From the NCBI GenBank assembly GCA_946800325.1, contig OX326957.1:60342570-60406569 (forward strand): a stretch of 64,000 nt of DNA, written 5' to 3'. Position 1 is the first letter of the stretch. The number at the start of each line of letters is the position of its first letter. Below the pieces are notes generated by a model. That model made no database searches, was not told where the DNA came from, and worked only from the letters and a program-made list of their open reading frames with translations. Below, piece by piece: positions 21,592 through 33,300 of the stretch. This DNA comes from Luzula sylvatica (lineage: Eukaryota > Streptophyta > Magnoliopsida > Poales > Juncaceae). Made by a program: the position numbers and the translations under genes.

Positions 21592-23317
21592 TTAATTTGA
21601 TGGAGTTAAATCTCCAGAGTCAAACCAGAGCGAATCACGAATCCACGGCGAAACAAACTTATAGAAAAATCGGTCTCTGAACCATCTCGTCGCCTTTGAC
21701 CACCACTCCTGATCACCACCGGCACCTTGTTGCACCCAGCCGGAGAACCATGCTCCGGCAACCAGCCACGTCACCCTCCATCTCCTCTCCTCCACATATC
21801 TGGAACAACAAATCATCATAAATTATCTCATTTCACAACAATTACATAAATAATTATGACATAATGTTAAAATTAATGTACCTCTTAAATCCTTCCTCTG
21901 GCCACTTGTTGCCATGACCGGCATCTCGAGCACGGCCGAGACAACGTGCAAGGATAACCGCATCCTCGAGAGCCGAACAACCGCCCTGGCCCAGATCAGG
22001 GGTCATAGGGTGCATTGCGTCGCCAGCTACCGTGACATTACCATTTTGAGTCGGACCAAATGCAACGTTCCACGGCGCCCGAAAGAGGAGCGGGGCCCAC
22101 GATACAGTAGATAGGTCCGTCTTCTCGATAGTAGTAAGGTATTGAGAAGGGAAGTCCTTGGCTAGATTTTCTGTTACTTCTCTCATCATGAGTTCTGGGC
22201 TTCTTGAGATATCCTTATTCTCTAAAATAAATTTGTCAATTGTATAAGTAATATGACATTTTGGCTATACAAAATTAACCAATTAAGTATAGGACATTTC
22301 TTTACCTAACGAGGAAGAATAATGGACTAAAAACCAGAAAATTTCTTTGGAGTTGACAGGGGCAAGTCCAGCTCTCATTCCATGCCCTAAATATTGTCTC
22401 ACAGTATAATCAAAGCCATGGCCTTCTGGAAAATATGAAAGTCCACGAAACGCGGCGCGGCCCGAATCAATTGGCTGAGATAGACCCAACCATTGAGCCA
22501 CTGCCGAATGGACCCCATCGCATCCAATCACCGCCTAATTAACAAATTTAATTAACTCATTAATTATCGCAGAATAAGATTTGCCAAATAGTGTAAACAA
22601 GAATGATGTACTTAATTACTACCTTGGCTTTAATAACGGTGCCATCGTCCAAATGCAAAACAGTAATTTTGGATGAATCTTGTAGAATTTCAGACTTGAT
22701 AGAGATCAACTTAGATGAAAATCTAATTGTATCTGGTGGTAATTCTTCTGCAAGCGCGTGCAACAAGGCTTTCCTGTGCACCGATCTCACCCCAATTTCA
22801 GTGCCCCTTCGATTTCAAAATTCAAATCAATAATCAAAAGAGGAGATTCAAATAGATGAAATTAAGATATAGCCAATGAAAGAGGCAATTCATTTTGTTT
22901 GAAGAAAAAATTTACCTATCATTGGTGGCGACGAAGCTTTGTTCTAGTGTAACCCCAGTTTCCAGGTTCCTGGCCAGAGCCCTAGTGGAAAGAAAGTACA
23001 AACCAATATTAACTATTAAATTCAAGAATTGAACCCAAAATCAAACAAATTTATTGGAGAAATAACAAATTTGCATACTTTTCAAACTTTGGATAAAGAG
23101 GGGTCAGTTTGTGATCGACTCCAAGTGCTCTGAGTGCAAACCAAGCATTAGGAAACAGTGTAATCGACGTGCCGGTGGATCGGTGCTCCCAGTGAGACTC
23201 CAAAACCCGTGAATTCAGCCCGACCCGTTTAAGGGCTACAGCAGTGGCCAAACCAGCAATTCCTCCTCCAACAATCACTATCTCTTCTTCTTGAACCATA
23301 TTTTCTCTCGTCTCCAT
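21592..23317 (-). CDS. MO1: FAD-dependent monooxygenase (MO1/CTF2-like), six exons, 421 residues
   Basis: Exons on the minus strand: 23079-23317, 22916-22981, 22623-22806, 22306-22534, 21882-22221, 21592-21799, all GT-AG, totalling 1266 nt with no internal stop. The N-terminus has the dinucleotide-binding motif IVGGGIAGLATAVALKR and the ESHWEHRSTGTSITLFPNAW region. Exon 4 begins AVIGCDGVHSAVAQWLGL (the DG motif for FAD/NADPH) and exon 5 holds GDAMHPMTPDLGQGG (second FAD motif). This is the class A flavin monooxygenase fold of plant MO1/CTF2 proteins, related to salicylate hydroxylases and zeaxanthin epoxidase; the substrate of plant MO1 is not settled. No transit peptide is evident. Length is normal for the family. 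A broken copy of exon 5 lies 19 kb upstream in the same orientation, pointing to an old tandem duplication. Confidence 0.93.
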
Positions 23318-24596
23318 TATTCTGAAATGGGAAGCTTATCAAAGGTTCTTAAATCAATCTTAATTCCTTCCTTATATACAGGATGAATGCACGTTTGCAA
23401 TGACGTGAGCAAATACGATGTATGTGAGGTGGTCTCAATCAATTTTCCAATTCCACAAATTATCATGTCAATTGTCACATGAGAGCCAATATAATTTGAC
23501 CATCTATATTTTACTCGTGTCACGTAGTAGTGTATCTGTGAACACATGTCTCAAGCTCATAATGCACCGAAAAGTGCACTTAAAACCTTCAGTGCTTTTG
23601 TGACTTCTTTTATTTTGAAAAAGAAAAGACAATAATTATTTTCCTTTTGTAAAAGAAACGCCATTTAATGTAATAAAAAAAAATTCAAAAGTGTTTATTG
23701 ATTTTGGAAACAGGGGTTGGGTATTTGTTATTTAATTAGATTTCTTCTTTTTAAAATTTTTATTTTGGGAATACAAAATAATTTTCTATTCGAACATATC
23801 ATTAATTAATAATTAAGAAAGATCATTACAAAATATTCAAAATATCACTATTAATTTAAACAATAATTACAGTAATTAATACTATTTAAGATAAATATTT
23901 TTTGTTTCAAATATTCAATAATATCCGCGCAACACAACAAGTATGTTAATTATATTTTTCATTATAATGCAAACACGAGTTTTAAGATAATATCATCATA
24001 GAATTAAATTATTCGAACTGATTATGTAGATATTATGATATCATATACTTATTTTTTGATATCAAATAATAATACATATATTTGTGTTACTGTATAATAA
24101 TAATAATATAATTTTTTTACTTATTGACACAAAGAAATCAATAATTACTACAACAGCAATTTTAGAATTGAAATTTTAAAAACCACACTCCAAAGGTTGA
24201 GAAATGTCAAAAGTAATTTTTTGTATATATGACACCATATTGAACCAATATATGTATCCAACTTTTATATTATGGAAAAAAAATTATATATCAAAATAAA
24301 TATCAGTATTAAATCTTTGGAAATTATATTTACAACCTATTAAAAAATGTTTCATATATTATAAAATGATACATTTAACAATATTTTATTTCGCAAATAA
24401 AAATCATATTTTTCAAAGAAATATCATGTACCCAAGAAAAAAATTACATTTAGTTATAAGTATGAATTATATATATTCTTCAAGAAATATTTACAAAAAA
24501 GAAATTAATAATCTTCATAATATTTTAAAATATTTATGGTTTTCTACAAATTAGTCACGCGTCTCGCACTAAATATCATTACTAATTCGTAGAAAA

Positions 24597-24669
24597 AAAA
24601 GGAGATTGTGTTTGGAAGGGGGACTTTGAGCCCTCTCCGAATTTACTCAAAAAAAAAAAATAAATAAAT
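24597..24669 (+). mobile_element. Severely 5'-truncated LINE insertion (73 bp)
   Basis: The insert lies between a perfect 13 bp duplication AATTCGTAGAAAA (24584-24596, 24670-24682). It consists only of a LINE 3' end: hairpin TTTGGAAGGGGG / CCCTCTCCGAA (24611-24641) and an A-rich tail. The hairpin matches in form the 3' end of the LINE at 20039. Confidence 0.8.
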
Positions 24670-25357
24670 AATTCGTAGAAAACAACAAATATGTAAAATA
24701 TAATTTATACTTTACAAATAAAATAAAAATGGTCAAAAATATTACAATTTTTTTTAAAATATTATTAATATTAGAGAACATTAAAACATAATGCATAAAA
24801 AATTATAATATATTTTTTAAATTAACACAATGAGAATATAACTCATACTTATACAAAAATGCAATAATTTTTTGTACAAAATATTTTTGAAAAATATGAA
24901 TTTTGTTTGTGAAATAAAGTAGTATTCGATATTTTTAATAGGCCCACATTTGTTTTTAGAAAAAAAAAAGATTTTCTAAGATATTATAATGAAATATAAT
25001 ATTTATTTTTTCTTCAATACTATAAATTTTAAATACATATAATGGTGTAATTTGGGATCATATATCAAAGAAAAGGCACTTTTGACATTGCTCAATTTTC
25101 AAAGGCCCAGAATGTCATTTATATAATTTCAATACTAAATTGGCTAGCATTTACTGATTTCTACGTGTCTAGGAGTGAATAAAAATTCATCACAATATAA
25201 GAGGTATAATCTATTTTTTACGGAAAAGTATAACAAACATATGAGGGAGTATGTTCATAAAAAATCAACGAATAATTAATGATCTAATTTGTCACATAAC
25301 ATAATTTAACGATTGAAATAATTATGATGATAATGAGACACAAAAAGATTGTACAAA

Positions 25358-25400
25358 ATCCTAAGGATTAGCATTTTGTTATCCTTAATAAAAAAAAAAA
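25358..25400 (+). mobile_element. Micro-retroposon: hairpin plus poly(A), 43 bp
   Basis: A 10 bp duplication ATTGTACAAA (25348-25357, 25401-25410) flanks 43 bp made of a short hairpin (AAGGAT / ATCCTT) and about 10 A. It looks like the extreme 3' tail of a SINE or LINE inserted by target-primed reverse transcription. Confidence 0.6.
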
Positions 25401-25672
25401 ATTGTACAAAGTCGAATAAAAAATAAAAATTTGAATAAAATATTGTAGATAATTAAGTATAATATGTTTTAAAATTAAATATTTTTAACGAGAAATACAT
25501 CAACGAATTATGTGAAAGTGAATTTTAAAATATAAGTTACATATTAGTGAATGATGATTGTGGGGCGACATTGCGTTAGAAGTACATTAAATCAATTTTT
25601 ATTGGCGTGCATAATCATTTTTCTAAGAACTAGTTTCACGAATGTGTCAATATTTTAAACTATTATATAAAA

Positions 25673-25798
25673 GGAAATTTTACTGTAGTGACCATGTTTG
25701 AAAACAATATTCACCAAATAACCATGTTTTGAACATAATTCCAAAAATGTCTTTTGCGGGGAACCAAACAGCGCTGGGCGAGCAACCATACCTCGCCT
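25673..25798 (+). repeat. MULE left terminal inverted repeat
   Basis: Pairs with 40251-40376 over its full length, ending inside at ACCATACCTCGCCT. Confidence 0.93.
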
Positions 25799-25965
25799 TT
25801 TCCTTAAACAGAAATAAATTGCTAATTGGACCGTTAATCTGGGCTTTAAAGCAAGGCGATGTATGGAACAGCGCTAGGCGGGGTATGGTTTAGCGCCTTT
25901 CTTCCAAACCGTGCCACGTGTCCCTAGGCGGGGTATGGTACAGCGCCAGGCGCTTTATGGAAGTG
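25750..25965. repeat. MULE subterminal GGCGGGGTATGG motifs, left side
   Basis: Motifs of the form GGCG(A/G)(G/T)GTATGG or their complement recur about every 30-40 bp, often next to AGCGCT/AGCGCC. A matching set lies at 40138-40275. They are likely transposase contact sites, which is inference from position and repetition. Confidence 0.6.
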
Positions 25966-27324
25966 CGCCTTGCAAATACTTCCAAATTCGCACCGTCCTC
26001 TCTTTCTTTTTCTTTTTCTTTCTCTTTCTTTTTCTTTCTCTTTTTCTTTCCTTTTTTTCTTCTTCTTCCTTCTCGGTTTTCTTCTTCCCTCTTCAAATTT
26101 TTTTTTTCTTCTTCAAAATCAATTTGGTGAAGATTGTGGAGTTGTGGTACGTATTTTTTGACGTATTTATTTTCAGATCTGTATATACTCGATATTATAT
26201 GTGTTGTTTTGTTTGAAATGACAGATATTTGGGGAAATTTTTTGGTGATTTCAAATTAGAGATTTGAAGGTTGTTCATTTTCGATTTGAAGGTAAAGATT
26301 TTGCTTTGTATTGAACTCTTTTAGTTAGGATTTTTTTTGGAAAAATATAATTACAAAAATGCCATTGAGTTAGGGTTAGAATTAGAAAAAAAAAATTAGG
26401 GTTGAAATTTGAAAATTGCAAAATTAGGAAAAAAATGTATTTAAATTACGGTTCAAATTAGAAAAAAAATTAGGGTTCATATTAGAAAATTGCAAAATTA
26501 GAAAAAAAAATGCATTTAAATTAGGGTTCAAATTAGAAAAAAAAAATTAGGGTTCAAATTAGAAAATTGCAAAATTAGAAAAAAAATTCATTTAAATTAG
26601 GGTTCAAATTAGGGTTGGAATTCCCAAAAATGCATTTAAATTAGGATATGATTTATAAATAAGTTAGGGTTTAAATTGCAAAGTTAGGGTTTAAAATGAC
26701 GAAAATGATCAAAGTTAGGATTTAAATTGCCAAAAAAATATTTTAAGTTAGGGTTTAAATTACCAAAAAAAATTGTTGAAAAAACAATTTGAAAATTAAG
26801 AATTAAAAATTAATTTGACACAAGCACAACTTGTAGTGCAAGCATGGAAGGGGCGTCCATTTGCATTTTTTGGAACGGTAATATTATTAGGGATAGAAAT
26901 ATATCCCGTTATGAAGGAGGTAGAAGTACGTTCATAATTTTACCAAATGGAAATAATTTTACGGATTTAATAAATTTTGTACGTAATTGCACTGGAATAA
27001 ATACAGAAATGTATGATATAATATTGAAAACGAATTGGTCATTCCAATCAGGGGTTTGGGATATTGTTGAAATTAATGGTGATTCAAGTTTAAGCATGAT
27101 GATGGCAACTATTACCGGAGGTTATAACCAATTGTTTGTTGAACAAATAGCTAAATATAATCCTTATCATAATGATGCTGTTTTTGGTTATAATTATCCC
27201 GGTCATTCGTCTGATTCTGGATACGATTATGCATATTATTCGGGTCGTCCCGGGTCATCCCAACAGGTTGCTGGGCCGTCGGAACCCGTTGGAAACGAGA
27301 GTCACGTACAATTAGAGGAAGATA

Positions 27325-27372
27325 TGGAAGAAGAAGAAGAAGAAGAAGAAGAAGAAGAAGAAGAAGAAGAAA
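27325..27372 (+). repeat. (GAA)n tract coding a Glu run in the MULE protein
   Basis: About 15 GAA units, in frame, followed by further acidic residues. Confidence 0.95.
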
Positions 27373-27643
27373 TGGAGGAAGACGACGATACTAGTGAAAG
27401 TAGTGTTCCAGAAATTGATATCGATTACTTGATTCATGAATCTAGTCAAAGTGGAGAGTGGATAAATGGAATGAATATGACGGAGGATATTCCCGAAATT
27501 TTTGAAGATGACAAATGGGTGGACTTGATGGTATGTGAAGAAGGAGATGACGACAATGATGAAAGAAATGATTTGTCATCCAATAAATCTTGGCACGGGT
27601 TATTGTTTGCAACGAAGAAAGAAATGCAAAACGAATTGAGAGA

Positions 27644-28191
27644 TGTAGGGAAATATCCTCGACCCCGGGCCCGCGCAGCGGAATGAAGGCCCGGTCCGAT
27701 TCCCCGATTTCCGAGATCACGCCATGACTTCGAGGGTACGATGCGAATAGAAGGATAGATCTATACCAGCGTGAAATTGATCACGCACGAAGGGTTGATC
27801 GCCGCCTTCTATCTCCTGTCACGTTGGTGACAATCCGCGCGTCCCATACCACGCGTCTTTCACCGTTCGTTGACCGTCTTCTCACTCCTTGAGTCGATCA
27901 CAATCCAAGAGCCACAATTGTCGCTCCTCTACTTGTATCCACCGTGAGTCGCAAGACGTCGGTCGCGGATGCACCTGCCTAGACGATGCACCGGCGAACT
28001 TGCTCGATCTAATCGATTCTCTATTACTCGATAAACTCCTTTCTCGATTTCTCTCTCTTCGCACCCTGGTATAGATCTATCCTTCTATTCGCATCGTACC
28101 CTCGAAGTCATGGCGTGATCTCGGGAATCGGGGAATCGGACCGGGCCTTCATTCCGCTGCGCGGGCCCGGGGTCGAGGATATTTCCCTACA
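27644..28191 (+). repeat. Aberrant 5' end of Copia B: inverted R-U5 followed by U5 end
   Basis: 27644-28066 is the reverse complement of 34980-35401 in the 3' LTR (only a few differences). 28067-28191 then repeats the last ~125 bp of the LTR in the normal direction, up to CCCTACA and the primer site. The two outer ~125 bp arms therefore form a perfect-looking inverted repeat. U3 and the promoter are missing at this end. Confidence 0.9.
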
Positions 28192-28192
28192 G

Positions 28193-28204
28193 TGGTATCA
28201 GAGC
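28193..28204 (+). promoter_or_regulatory. Primer binding site of Copia B (tRNA-iMet)
   Basis: TGGTATCAGAGC one base after the CCCTACA end, same as in Copia A and the left Copia element. Confidence 0.9.
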
Positions 28205-28444
28205 GATCGCCATCGATTCGAGGGTCGAATCATAGTCGTATATTAGATATACGCACGGGTTATCAAAGTTCGTACCCGTTTGCATGATGTTATATATTTA
28301 GAATGTCAAATTCCATTAAAATCACAAGTGAAATTCGCTAGAGATCGATCAATAGTTGATTGAGAGTATCTAGGAATAATCGTGAAAAGGTTTCATGATT
28401 GATCGTTTTGGAAACGAGCGAAAACAGCAGTTCAAAAATCGCAT

Positions 28445-28960
28445 AGTCCGTTATAACGGACACTGTAGCAGATACAGGAAATTGAGAATTTTTCGAAAAA
28501 ACACATATTCCGTTATAACGGACTTGGTGTCCGTTGCAACGGACCCTGTATAGGATGCGGGGGTGTGAGGAGGACCGTGAAAACTGCTTATTCCGTTGTA
28601 ACGGACTTGGAGTCCGTTGTAACGGACCTTGTATCTGATACGAGGTTGCGGGGATGCCAAGGGTGTCTATTGGAGTCCGTTGTAACGGACTGGGTCCGTT
28701 GTAACGGAGCTCTACGCAGTTGGTCCGTTGCAACGGACTGTATGTTGCGTTGTAACGGCCTGGTCTCTGGAAATTTGGACGAAGGTTTGCAGAAAATAGC
28801 GTTGTAACGGACCTATGTTGCGTTGTAACGGACATGTTTCTGGCAAAATTTGGCCAAACTCCGAAATAAATAGCGTTGTAACGGACTGGACTTCCGTTGT
28901 AACGGAGTGCCAAGTATACTGGAGGTCCGTTGTAACGGACTATGTTGCGTTACAACGGAC
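28445..28960. repeat. Palindrome array in Copia B leader (about 16 copies)
   Basis: About 16 copies of CCGTTGTAACGG or CCGTTATAACGG, extended to GTCCGTTATAACGGAC in the best ones, over 515 bp. The position matches the CGTCATGACG array of Copia A, but the central bases differ. The AACGG half is the core of plant MYB sites. The 191-codon minus-strand frame here is an artefact of the repeats. Confidence 0.85.
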
Positions 28961-29246
28961 TGGTTTCTGGTTGCTGATTTTGTTTTCGTGATAACTTTGG
29001 CTACACAACTTGGAATTTTGAGTTCTTTATATCGATTTGATCGGCATCAATCATACTAGCATATTATTAGATAATTATTTAGAATAATTAGACTCCCGAA
29101 TAAAATCATATGCATATAGAAAATCTTGTGATAGTGATATAATTGGATTATGTCACGAATTTAGAAACATGCAATGGCATGATCCCTCATAATATTTAAG
29201 TCATGGAAATGCCTTCCATATCCACAACCATCGAGATTGATATGAC

Positions 29247-29285
29247 ATAGTGCGTGGTTTCAGGCCATAGTCGGGCACGTACTAT
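29247..29285 (+). other. Copia B hairpin 1: 10 bp stem, 19 nt loop
   Basis: Arms ATAGTGCGTG / CACGTACTAT pair over 10 positions with one G-U, around the loop GTTTCAGGCCATAGTCGGG. It is equivalent to Copia A 10595-10625. Confidence 0.75.
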
Positions 29286-29322
29286 TGTATATATTGGTGC
29301 GGGTGGTAAGCGTTAATTGGGG

Positions 29323-29359
29323 ATTCACGTCGTTTCAGGCCATAGTCGGGCACGTGAGT
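29323..29359 (+). other. Copia B hairpin 2: 8 pairs, 19 nt loop
   Basis: Arms ATTCACGTC / CACGTGAGT pair at eight of nine positions (one G-U, one mismatch next to the loop) around the identical loop. It is equivalent to Copia A 10517-10553; the gap from hairpin 1 is 37 nt against 41 in A. Confidence 0.72.
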
Positions 29360-29552
29360 AGTTCAATTGAACGATACGATGGATATGGTTGTGACTTAAC
29401 CGTCCAAGCCAATCCGATTGGAGTTCGGGGCATAGATAGGATGCACACACGGAACTGGGATTGTATTGGATACGATTCATCACCGAAATCTTATAACGGT
29501 TCAAGAATCGCATTGGATGCGATTGGATATAATCCTACCTAAAATATCGAGA

Positions 29553-29583
29553 TCTCATTTGTCGGCCATAGTCACTTATGGGA
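29553..29583 (+). other. Copia B hairpin 3: 6 pairs, 19 nt loop
   Basis: TCTCAT / ATGGGA (one G-U) around a 19 nt loop with core GGCCATAGTC. It is equivalent to Copia A 10296-10326, at nearly the same spacing from hairpin 2 (193 against 190 nt). Confidence 0.65.
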
Positions 29584-29699
29584 GGATCGTAAAATATGGG
29601 TCTTGAGTGTTATGGACTTGGAGTCCCGTATCGGTATGAGGGTTATCGATTCGATAAAAATAACACATTCATATATTCATCATATAAGCATATAGATTA

Positions 29700-32600
29700 A
29701 GTACGCACGGTTAGGAGTTAATCTTCATCATCCGTTTAGAATTATGTTTTCAAGCAACACCAAATATATCGATTAGATCGATATGATAGATGGCTTTTGG
29801 GCCGGAATTACCGTTATTAACCTTGATAGTCAAAGAATAGTTCTTAGACTTAAAGGAACGTGTTGGACACGGAAATGGTAGATTCGGGGCTCGAGGCTTT
29901 GGCTTTAGAGAAAGCCGGATTCGATAAACTTAAGAAGGAATCGAACAATGATACGTGCCTTGTGGTGGCATGTATAGACGCAAATTTCTCAAAATTGTTT
30001 GAGAATTCGGGTGTATATGAAAGTAAAACACAACGCTCAAGAAATAGTTTCAAGAGCTAGAGCGCGTTGAATGACTCAATGCGGCTCAAAGAGTAGGTTA
30101 ATTTTGAGACGCCTTATGGGTCTTTGATTAACACTCGTGTGTTGATGGTACGAGATTTGATCTTCGTGACCGAATATCATATGCATTCGATAGATAAGTC
30201 GATCCCGAAATTGCATTTAATGCGATTTAAAATTGAATTGGAGATGCTTGGAGTATCCGAGGAATCCAATGCATTAAGATGCGTGGATGTCCTTGTAATT
30301 CAAAAGGTGGGATCGAAAGAAATGTATGTCTAAGGGTATTTTGGGAAAATGTTTTCCAAAATGGAGAGTTCGGACAAAGAGTTGTCCAAACTAATGACTC
30401 AAAGAACGGTGAAATCCGAGGAGGATTAAACCTAGAAGTTGATTGCTTCTTTTGGCATTGCCGTCTTGGCCATATAAACGAGATTCGCGTATCTAGATTC
30501 CATATGATGGATTGCTAGAATCATTCGAATTAGATTCGATTGATTAATGCGATACTTATTTATTAGGAAAGACGACAAAGGGCATCATTCTCCAAAGGTT
30601 GGAGAAAAATCCAACGAATTATTGGAAATTACATTTAAATGTAAATGTTCCGATAAGTTCCGAGGCAAGAGGAGGCTATCGGTATTTTGTTACGTTTATG
30701 GACGGTTAAAGTAGATATGAAAATATTTTTTTTAATGCGTACCGAAACGGAGACTTTTGAAAGGTTCATAGAGTTTCAAAACAAAATACGAAATCAACTA
30801 AGCAAGAAAATCAAAGCTTTTCGATGGGATCGAGAAGGCAAGTATTTGAGCTAGACCTTTCGATAGGATCGAAGAGGCGATATTTGAGTTATGAATATTG
30901 ATGATCATTTATGATTGTGGAATCGTTTCACGATTGCCTTTATTCGGAACATTGAGATGTGTCCGAAAAGAGGAAATGAACGCATGTTGGACATGGTTCG
31001 ATAAATGATAAGTCAATAGGATCTCCCAAAAATGTTTTGGGGATACGCCCTTGAGACAGCGGCACTAATGAATGGTTGCATATGAGATATGGACCATAAA
31101 CCTTCTAATCGGTACAAAAGACGCCATATGAGATATGGATCGGAATGGTTCCGAAGTTGTCACTTGTACAGATTTGAGGATGTGAGTGTATTTCGAAATT
31201 TGTTTCGGTTAAACTCAATCCCAAATCTGGAAATTGTTCGTTTATCCTTAAGGAAACTAAAGGGTATTAGTTCTAACGTCCCAACGAAAATGAGATTTTC
31301 GTGGCTCGAAGAGATGCCTTCTTGGAGGAGGACTAGATGCGCACAAGTTTGGAACTTGGTGCCATTTATCTCTATGCGGGCTAGTGGGAGTAGAATAAAT
31401 CTCGAAAGAGTTCGAGATCTGAAAATGAACATTGTACCGATGAAAGTTGACATGGCTTCATCAAGAATTGATGAACGCAAGTCGAACACACAAAGGAATT
31501 TTTCGTAGATTTAGTAGGCTATATCATAAGCCGGTAAATACGGATTTATCGTGGCTAATGATAATAGATCGAAATCATATGATGATTCGATATCCTACAA
31601 GGATGCTATGAAAAGTTGATTCCACATGACATGGTGTCATGAAATCTGAGATTCGATCCATGTAAATTATCAAGTTTAGAACTTGATTTCATTACTTTCT
31701 GGGTTAGACCCGTGAAATGTGAGTGAGTTTTTCAAGATGAAGAACCGGCATGGATAGGAATACGCATAAATATAAAGCGAGGCTTTTTGCGAAAAGTTTC
31801 ATGCAATTCATAGTCGGACTATGAAGAAACGTTTTCGCTTGTTGCCATGCTTTCACATTCTCGAAATTCTGCTTGCCATGGTCGCGTATTATGAATATGT
31901 GATGTGCCAAAATGAATGTCAAAACCGAATTTCTTGACAGAAATTTTATGAAAGGATGTGTACTTGACACAACCTTACGGTTTTGTCGATTCATAAGAAT
32001 CGGGGATAAGATATGCACGCTTTAACGATCCATATGATGGATTAGAGAAAGCTTTTCGGAATTGGAATATTCGTTTTTGACGAAGTTATAAACTGTTATA
32101 AAATTGTCGAAACGAATGGAAACTTTGTGTACACATGAAGGTTAGTGGGAGCTGCGTTATATTTCTTGTAACAACAAAGGATTTAGACGAGACCGCTTAT
32201 GAAATAAGCGTGAAGATCTATAGGATAGATCTAAGAAGTTCCTCGTTCTATTTTATAGCACATATATCGACATATTGTTGAAAATGGTTTTCAACATGTA
32301 AACTCCTTGGAGGAGTTAAATCGAAATGTCGAATGACAGAAATTTTCAACGGCTCGATGTGAGACATCAAGCAGCGCGAAAAGTAATAATATGATGCCTT
32401 ACATTTTGATGTTAGGATCTATTATATCTGTCATGATATGTATGTGGCTATCTGTCGTACAAATAAAGCGTCTAATTCACCTTCAATACAATTCGTGGGA
32501 ATCACATGAGTTTGAATGTAATTCGATTACATGAGACTAACTCTTGTGAATGTATAATGGTTATACAAATATATACATAATGGTTATGTATATTTAAACC

Positions 32601-33300
32601 CATCGAGATTTGTATTGATAGCGGTGAGGTTTATCCTTGAATACTTTGCGAAAGAATTCAGGATTTTTTATCTATAATGGTGTGGAGGACGTGTTGGTTA
32701 TAAAGAGATATAACAACAACAGTTTCCAAAGATTAAGCACGTCCAAATATGTAGCACGACTTTCGATCACAAAGTGTGTACATGTTTTGCTTAAATGAAA
32801 ACTCGGTTATGTGGAAAGGTTCCACAAGACCAATAGTTTATGATTCTATTTACGGAGGCGAGTATATTGCGGTTATTAATCGCAAAAAGAAGTGGTATGG
32901 ATCAAGGATACATGACCAAACTCTCGTAGCCACGAGTTATCGGATTTATGGTTGTTTATTGCGTGAAACGCAATAGTACAAGCCAAAAATGCCGAGGTCA
33001 CAACCACTTCTAACTAATACTCAGAAAATTTCATTGATCCATGAAATTTTGCGAAAAGATGTGATCGTGGGTATTGGAAATGTTCCAATCCTGCAGAATA
33101 TTAACACTAGCGGGAACGTGTGGACCCGTTTACAAAACCTCTCTCTCTAGTCGCGCGTGACTGTCATGCGATGACTATGGGTATGGAGATACCTAGAGGA
33201 GGAAGAAGAGAGTAGAGTGTAGCTATCTAATACGATAGTCCTCGCAGGTTGTGGGTATGGAGATACCCATAGGTAAACGTTGTATCACCCAAATACTTAG
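29700..33300 (+). pseudogene. Eroded gag-pol of Copia B
   Basis: Fragments in several frames: a gag-pre-integrase-like piece near 30449 (FFWHCRLGHINE), an integrase start near 30640-30710 (ARGGYRYFVTFMDG), and the RNase H end near 33115 (VDPFTKPLS in frame 2). Stops and frameshifts separate all of them; no open part exceeds 140 codons. The same domains in the same order are recognisable in Copia A. Confidence 0.75.

Larger units (their letters stand above)
23318..25663. other. AT-rich intergenic DNA, no gene
   Basis: Upstream flank of the monooxygenase gene. Text is largely A/T with no coding frame above ~60 codons that shows family features. It contains two very short retroposed insertions (24597-24669 and 25358-25400). 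The proximal 300 bp would hold the monooxygenase promoter, but no clear TATA box stood out. Confidence 0.6.

Noticed and set aside
25890..26216. Overlapping Lys-rich and Phe-rich frames
   Set aside because: Produced by a CT-rich tract (about 25995-26120) in the MULE leader.
28338..28913. 191-codon minus-strand frame with repeated RYNG-type residues
   Set aside because: It is a translation of the CCGTTGTAACGG palindrome array; the repeats explain both its length and composition.
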